From contig CALZOH010000110.1 in assembly GCA_945827465.1 (NCBI GenBank), positions 1 through 10,607 of the forward strand: a stretch of 10,607 bases of DNA, given 5' to 3'. The position numbers and the translations under genes are program-made. The stretch comes from an uncultured Prevotellaceae bacterium. GTDB taxonomy: Bacteria > Bacteroidota > Bacteroidia > Bacteroidales > Bacteroidaceae. Shown here one piece after another: positions 6,921 to 10,607 of this stretch (the first letter of the stretch is position 1; every line of letters starts with the position of its first letter). The notes below the pieces were generated by a model, which did not search any database, was not told the origin of the DNA, and saw only the letters and a list, made by a program, of their open reading frames with translations.

Positions 6921-7796
6921 ATGGAGTTATTCCAGAATATTTTAAAGTTCCTCTTTCCGCAAAGGAAGGAGGAACTTTATTTTCCTTTGAAAAGAATTCT
7001 CACATTTTCTCCTCGCAACCTGGAACTGTATAAGCAAGCATTGTTGCACAAGTCGATGTTTCAGATGGATGAAGCGGGTAATGAGATCAACAATGAAAGA
7101 TTGGAGTTCTTGGGGGATGCCATTATCGAAGCGGTGGTAAGCAACTATCTGTTTCGCAAATATAGAAAGGAGCAAGAAGGCTTCTTAACTACGATGCGTA
7201 GTAAAATGGTAAGAAGAAGTACCCTGGGAAAATTATCAAAGGATATAGGTTTGGACAAATTAGTGAAGGCCAGTGTTTCGGCTGAATCACATAATAGTTA
7301 TATCGGAGGCAATGCCTTTGAGGCTTTGGTGGGTGCTGCCTATCTTGATAGAGGTTATCGGTGCTGTCAACGCTTTTTTATGAGTTTGATAGAGCGTGGC
7401 TATCTTAATCCAAAGTCGTTAGAACAAAATGAACAAAATTTTAAAAGCCTTTTGCTGGAATGGTGTCAGAAGTATCATCTGGAGATAGAGTTTGAAACGC
7501 AAGAATATTCTTCAGCGAATGGGAAGAAACCGCCTTTTAGTTCTTCGGTAATTATTGAAGGACATCTGATGGGAAGCGGTAGAGGATATTCAAAGAAGGA
7601 AAGTCACCAGCAGGCAGCTAAAATCGTGTTGGAACGATTGAAAAATCGTGCGCGAGTATCTGACCATGTGATTGAAGATCGTTATATGCGCCAAGTTCTT
7701 ACCGATGTGTATAAATATTATCAAAGCGTAAAAGCTTCTGATAAATCCGAATTTGCTATGGAAAATCTGCAAGAGCATGGCGGTGCCATTGATTAA
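6921..7796 (+). CDS. rnc: Ribonuclease III
   Basis: Double-stranded RNA endonuclease that processes rRNA precursors and structured mRNAs. The RNase III domain carries the signature ERLEFLGDA (59-67), with E59 and D66 matching E. coli E38 and D45. The second acidic cluster reads GGNAFEALVGAAYLD (129-143): E134 matches E117, but N131 stands where E. coli has D114. The double-stranded RNA-binding domain spans about 171-243 (NFKSLLLEW...ESHQQAAKIVLERL). A charged tail of nearly 50 residues follows. At 291 residues the protein is longer than the E. coli enzyme (226), because of an N-terminal stretch and this tail. It is the last gene of the acpP-fabF-rnc cluster. The gene after it starts 208 bp away behind its own promoter-like motif. 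Confidence 0.95.
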   Translation: MELFQNILKFLFPQRKEELYFPLKRILTFSPRNLELYKQALLHKSMFQMDEAGNEINNERLEFLGDAIIEAVVSNYLFRKYRKEQEGFLTTMRSKMVRRSTLGKLSKDIGLDKLVKASVSAESHNSYIGGNAFEALVGAAYLDRGYRCCQRFFMSLIERGYLNPKSLEQNEQNFKSLLLEWCQKYHLEIEFETQEYSSANGKKPPFSSSVIIEGHLMGSGRGYSKKESHQQAAKIVLERLKNRARVSDHVIEDRYMRQVLTDVYKYYQSVKASDKSEFAMENLQEHGGAID

Positions 7797-7828
7797 AATA
7801 TAATTAATATCAAATTTTGTAGGCGGAT

Positions 7829-7863
7829 TAGTTTTACTTTTCTTAAAGTATTTCTAAAAACTA
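7829..7863 (+). terminator. Weak A/T hairpin after rnc
   Basis: TAGTTTT (7829-7835) with AAAACTA (7857-7863) and ACTTT (7836-7840) with AAAGT (7845-7849) form an A/T-only imperfect hairpin 33 bp after the rnc stop, with a bulge on the 3' side. Low stability and the lack of a downstream T-run make this only a candidate. Confidence 0.2.
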
Positions 7864-7893
7864 TTGAGCCTTTGGCCTTTTCTTAGGTTTCGT

Positions 7894-7924
7894 TTTGACA
7901 TATAAGATTTTTGTTATAATTTAG
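7894..7924 (+). promoter_or_regulatory. Candidate promoter of the DUF1080-Gfo/Idh operon
   Basis: TTTG (7894-7897), a 19-bp spacer, then TAATTTAG (7917-7924), which differs from the -7 consensus TAnnTTTG at one base. The same stretch also contains TTGACA (7895-7900) and TATAAT (7915-7920), but only 14 bp apart, so an enterobacterial-type reading is less likely. It implies a leader of about 75 bases before the 8005 start. Confidence 0.4.
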
Positions 7925-7950
7925 CAGCCCGATTTATAGGCTTTGCTAAA
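7920..7950. promoter_or_regulatory. Dyad overlapping the promoter: possible operator or leader hairpin
   Basis: A perfect 7-bp inverted repeat, TTTAGCA (7920-7926) and TGCTAAA (7944-7950), encloses a second short match, GCC (7927-7929) with GGC (7939-7941). It overlaps the proposed -7 box and start site, a position typical of a repressor site. A further 6-bp dyad, TCCTAT...ATAGGA (7955-7960 with 7972-7977), lies just downstream in the leader. No regulator gene is in the window. Confidence 0.3.
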
Positions 7951-8004
7951 GATGTCCTATGGGTCTCACAAATAGGAGATTCAATATAATTAAGAAATAG
8001 ATAT

Positions 8005-9048
8005 ATGCACATTCGTAAATTCCTGACGAATCTTATTCCAATGAATAGATTCTCTGCAGTATGTTTGGCCCTTTTTGTATGGGGCAGTGTAGTACATGTC
8101 AATGCACAGGCTATTGACCAGTCAAAAACTCCCGAGGGACAGTTGATACAGTTGCGTAATCAATTGGAGAAATCTCAAAATGATGCTGAGAAGAAGAAAT
8201 TGATTGCTGAAATTGGTAAAACCGGAACATTTTTAGGAATGACCACCGCTGCCAAGTATCTGGATGTAAAAGGTCTTGAGAAAGTAGCGGCGCAGGCAGT
8301 CGCTGATATTGCTTTGGGTCATAAGGAATATAATGGTGAAAATACCCGTTGTTGGTTGCGCCAGGCCATGAATATATTAGGTGGCGGTCAGCGCAAGGCT
8401 ATTTTGGCTTATTTGCAGGAAACTTGTGCCAAGGAAGTGGGTTTTGTCTCTATTTTCAATGGAAAGGACTTGACAGGTTGGAAGGGTTTAGTTCAGAATC
8501 CGATTGCGCGTGCTAAGATGACGCCTGAGGCTTTGGTGCAAGCTCAGTTGAAGGCTGATGAAATGATGCGTAAGGACTGGAAAGTTGAAAATGGTTTGCT
8601 GGCATACGTTGGTACCGGCTTTGATAACCTTTGTACAGTTCGTCCGTATGCTGATTTTGAAATGTATGTAGACTGGAAACTCGATCCCAATGGCAAAGAA
8701 CCCGATGCGGGTATTTATTTGCGTGGTACTCCCCAGGTTCAAATTTGGGACATTGCGCGTGTTAACGTAGGCGCACAAGTTGGTTCTGGTGGATTGTATA
8801 ACAACCAAAAGAATGAAAGTAAGCCTAAGCAAGTGGCCGATAATAAACTGGGTGAATGGAATAGTTTCTACATCAAAATGGTTGGCGATAAGGTGACTGT
8901 TAAGTTGAACGGCGTTACGGTAGTTGATAACGTGGTATTGGAGAACTATTGGAATCGTTCATTGCCTATTTTCCCTGTAGAGCAGATTGAATTGCAAGCT
9001 CATGGAAGTTTGACTTACTTTAGAGATATTTACGTAAGAGACTTATAA
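8005..9048 (+). CDS. Exported protein: helical N-terminal part plus DUF1080 (3-keto-disaccharide hydrolase-like) domain
   Basis: Predicted secreted protein of 347 residues. The C-terminal half (about 147-347) is a DUF1080 domain, a concanavalin-like jelly roll. It has the opening FNGKDLTGWKG (151-161), DAGIYLRGTPQVQIWD (234-249), GSGGLYNN (260-267), the GEWNSFYIKMVGDKVTVKLNG strand pair (283-303) and the closing QAHGSLTYFRDIYVRDL. Members of this family act on 3-keto-glycosides made by a partner dehydrogenase. Residues about 40-145 are helical with a repeat-like look (AEIGKTGTFLGMTTAAKYL..., LRQAMNIL...), resembling HEAT/armadillo repeats. A Sec signal ends near HVNAQA (31-36). The start may be 8005 or the ATG at 8041 (residue 13), which gives a cleaner signal peptide. 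It lies 36 bp before the Gfo/Idh gene, so they are probably co-transcribed. Domain call firm, substrate unknown. Confidence 0.85.
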   Translation: MHIRKFLTNLIPMNRFSAVCLALFVWGSVVHVNAQAIDQSKTPEGQLIQLRNQLEKSQNDAEKKKLIAEIGKTGTFLGMTTAAKYLDVKGLEKVAAQAVADIALGHKEYNGENTRCWLRQAMNILGGGQRKAILAYLQETCAKEVGFVSIFNGKDLTGWKGLVQNPIARAKMTPEALVQAQLKADEMMRKDWKVENGLLAYVGTGFDNLCTVRPYADFEMYVDWKLDPNGKEPDAGIYLRGTPQVQIWDIARVNVGAQVGSGGLYNNQKNESKPKQVADNKLGEWNSFYIKMVGDKVTVKLNGVTVVDNVVLENYWNRSLPIFPVEQIELQAHGSLTYFRDIYVRDL

Positions 9049-9084
9049 AAACAAATATATAATAATCATTCAATTTGCCTAAAT

Positions 9085-10371
9085 ATGAAAACGAATAGAA
9101 GAACGTTTTTGAAAACACTGGGCGCTGCTGGAATCTTCTCCATCGTACCGCGTCACGTGTTAGGAGGTAAGGGGTATATACCTCCCAGTGATCAGTTAAC
9201 AAAAGGAATTATCGGTGTAGGAGGTATCGGTACATCTTCTTACCATTTTACCAGTGATAAGGCCTGCAAGTTAGTTGCGGTATGTGATGTAGATAAGAAT
9301 CACTTGAACCGTGCCGTTGATATGGCAAAAAAACGTTTCAATGAGGATGTGGCTTCTTATCATGATTTTCGTGATCTGGTTAAGGATCCTAATGTAGATG
9401 TAGTTCACGTTGCAACTCCTCCTCATTGGCATGCTTTAATGGCTGTTGAAGCCGCTAAAGCCGGTAAAGATATTTGGTGTGAAAAGCCGATGACCAGAAC
9501 TATTGGTGAAGGAAAACGCGTTGTAGAAGCAGTGAAGCGTTACAATCGTATTTTCCGTTTGAACACTTGGTTCCGTTTCACAGATACGTTCTATGGTTTG
9601 GGTACAACTGTACAGCCCTTGAAGAAACTGGTTGATAGTGGCTTGTTGGGCTGGCCTTTGAAGTTTACCGTTTCCGGAACCACCGGTTTTGCTTGGAAAT
9701 TCTTCTGGGTTGGTAAGGAAAATTTAGTGCCTGAGCAAGTTCCTGCAGAGTTGGACTATGACATGTGGCTCGGCCCGGCTCCTTACAAACCTTATAACTC
9801 TCATCGTGTTCACCAGACGTTCCGCGGATATTGGGATTATGATGGTGGTGGTTTGGCCGATATGGGTCAGCACTATCTTGATCCGATTCAGTATCTGTTG
9901 GGTAAAGATAATGATTTCCCCATCAGAGTTGAGGTAGAAGCTCCGCAGCAGCATGCAGATGCAGTAGGTATTTGGAAGAAGATTACTTATACTTATGAGG
10001 ACGGTTGCCAGATTATCCTTGAAGGTGAGGGCTACGAAAGCAAGGGTCATACACCTTACATCGAAGGTCCGAAGGGTAAAGTTTACAGAGGATTTGAATG
10101 TACAATTCCTGATATCATGAATAAGTTGGCTGAATTCCCCGATCCGGAGCCTCAGCGTACAGACTTCTATGAATGTATCAGAACTCGTCAGAAGTTTGCT
10201 CTGAATGAAATCAATGGTCACCATAGTTGTACAATCGTTAACTTGGGTACCGTGGCTCTGCGCTTAGGTCGCCAAGTCTTGAACTTCGATCCGAAGACTC
10301 AGACATTCATCGGAGATGATGGTGCTAATGAATTTATTAATCAACCGATGCGTGGTCCTTGGAAGATCTAA
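9085..10371 (+). CDS. Tat-exported Gfo/Idh/MocA family oxidoreductase
   Basis: NAD(P)-dependent sugar or glycoside dehydrogenase of the glucose-fructose oxidoreductase type, probably working in the periplasm. The 428-residue product starts with a Tat signal: NRRTFLK (4-10) followed by an Ala/Gly/Ile stretch (12-21). The Rossmann motif is GVGGIG (44-49), followed by AVCDVD (65-70), whose Asp is usual at the end of the second strand. EKP (133-135) holds the conserved Lys of the family, and the GGGLADMGQHYLD block (254-266) holds D259 and H263, the usual catalytic Asp/His positions. Tat export is expected because the enzyme folds with its nucleotide bound before transport. The C terminus (about 405-428) ends in PMRGPWKI, as in Bacteroidota members. 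It sits between the DUF1080 gene (36 bp) and the next exported protein (27 bp). A C3-oxidation role is inferred from the DUF1080 partner. Confidence 0.9.
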   Translation: MKTNRRTFLKTLGAAGIFSIVPRHVLGGKGYIPPSDQLTKGIIGVGGIGTSSYHFTSDKACKLVAVCDVDKNHLNRAVDMAKKRFNEDVASYHDFRDLVKDPNVDVVHVATPPHWHALMAVEAAKAGKDIWCEKPMTRTIGEGKRVVEAVKRYNRIFRLNTWFRFTDTFYGLGTTVQPLKKLVDSGLLGWPLKFTVSGTTGFAWKFFWVGKENLVPEQVPAELDYDMWLGPAPYKPYNSHRVHQTFRGYWDYDGGGLADMGQHYLDPIQYLLGKDNDFPIRVEVEAPQQHADAVGIWKKITYTYEDGCQIILEGEGYESKGHTPYIEGPKGKVYRGFECTIPDIMNKLAEFPDPEPQRTDFYECIRTRQKFALNEINGHHSCTIVNLGTVALRLGRQVLNFDPKTQTFIGDDGANEFINQPMRGPWKI

Positions 10372-10398
10372 TCCGTATCATTAAAACTTGACTTAACA

Positions 10399-10607
10399 AT
10401 GAAAAAATTGAAATATTCAGTATTGATTTGGGCGCTCTTTGTGTGTTTTGGTTTAACTGCCAATGCCCAAACTGATAGTCGTCAACGTACGGTTGAAACT
10501 GTTATTACGGATAACTTGGCCCAATTGCCTGTTTCAAGCTCTAAGGAGTATAATGAGGTGATTGGCGAAATGGCCGCTACCGGTCAGAAGGGTATGGAAA
10601 TGTTGGC
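10399..10607 (+). CDS. Exported protein, 5' part only (cut by the window end)
   Basis: 69 codons are visible from the ATG at 10399, 27 bp after the Gfo/Idh stop. Residues 1-23 form a good Sec signal peptide (MKKLKYSVLIWALF..., cleavage expected after ANA). The mature part (DSRQRTVETVITDNLAQLP..., then SKEYNEVIGEMAATGQKGMEML) looks helical and resembles the helical N-terminal part of the DUF1080 protein upstream, including a similar 'AEIGKTG'/'GEMAATG' turn. It may be a HEAT-repeat protein, possibly itself with a DUF1080 domain beyond the window. That cannot be seen here. It very probably belongs to the same operon. Confidence 0.75.
   Translation, partial: MKKLKYSVLIWALFVCFGLTANAQTDSRQRTVETVITDNLAQLPVSSSKEYNEVIGEMAATGQKGMEML

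Noticed and set aside
7895..7920. Enterobacterial-type promoter TTGACA...TATAAT
   Set aside because: The spacer is 14 bp, too short, and this phylum uses a different consensus. The TTTG/TAnnTTTG-like reading is preferred.

Overview
The window looks like a chromosomal piece of a Bacteroidota genome, probably of the Bacteroides/Prevotella type. The reasons are the gene order acpP-fabF-rnc, several promoters of the Bacteroidota form (TAnnTTTG, usually continuing as TTTGCA), the absence of Shine-Dalgarno sequences before the starts (A/T-rich leaders instead), and families common in that phylum: lipoproteins with BNR/sialidase folds, exported DUF1080 proteins and Tat-exported Gfo/Idh/MocA oxidoreductases. 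The species cannot be named from the sequence alone.

Left part (1-4767). The first ~430 bases hold no recognisable gene. They carry two nearly identical 42-bp tandem units and more degenerate repetition. Next is a PBP4-type D-Ala-D-Ala carboxypeptidase (dacB, minus strand, 428-1735), transcribed away from nadB (L-aspartate oxidase, plus, 1881-3470) out of a shared 145-bp gap with back-to-back promoter motifs. A sialidase-like (GH33/BNR) lipoprotein gene overlaps the end of nadB and ends at 4767. A strong 14-bp perfect hairpin follows it.

Middle (4768-7796). About 600 bp without a convincing gene contain two hairpins and a good promoter. That promoter drives the fatty-acid/RNA-processing cluster: acyl carrier protein (acpP), beta-ketoacyl-ACP synthase II (fabF) and RNase III (rnc), with gaps of 24 and 19 bp. 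This is core housekeeping: FabF elongates acyl chains carried on AcpP, and RNase III is co-transcribed.

Right part (7797-10607). A 208-bp gap with a candidate promoter and a dyad leads to a probable operon of exported proteins. These are a Sec-exported protein with an N-terminal helical (HEAT-like) part and a C-terminal DUF1080/3-keto-disaccharide-hydrolase-like domain, a Tat-exported Gfo/Idh/MocA oxidoreductase, and the start of a third Sec-exported protein cut by the window end. Together they suggest periplasmic oxidation of a sugar or glycoside followed by cleavage of the keto-sugar. This is an inference from families, not something the sequence proves. It is the most interesting module here.

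Base composition and codon choice differ between the left half (G/C-rich third positions in dacB, nadB and the sialidase gene) and the right half (A/T-rich third positions in fabF, rnc and the DUF1080/Gfo genes). The change falls near the hairpin at about 4.8 kb.
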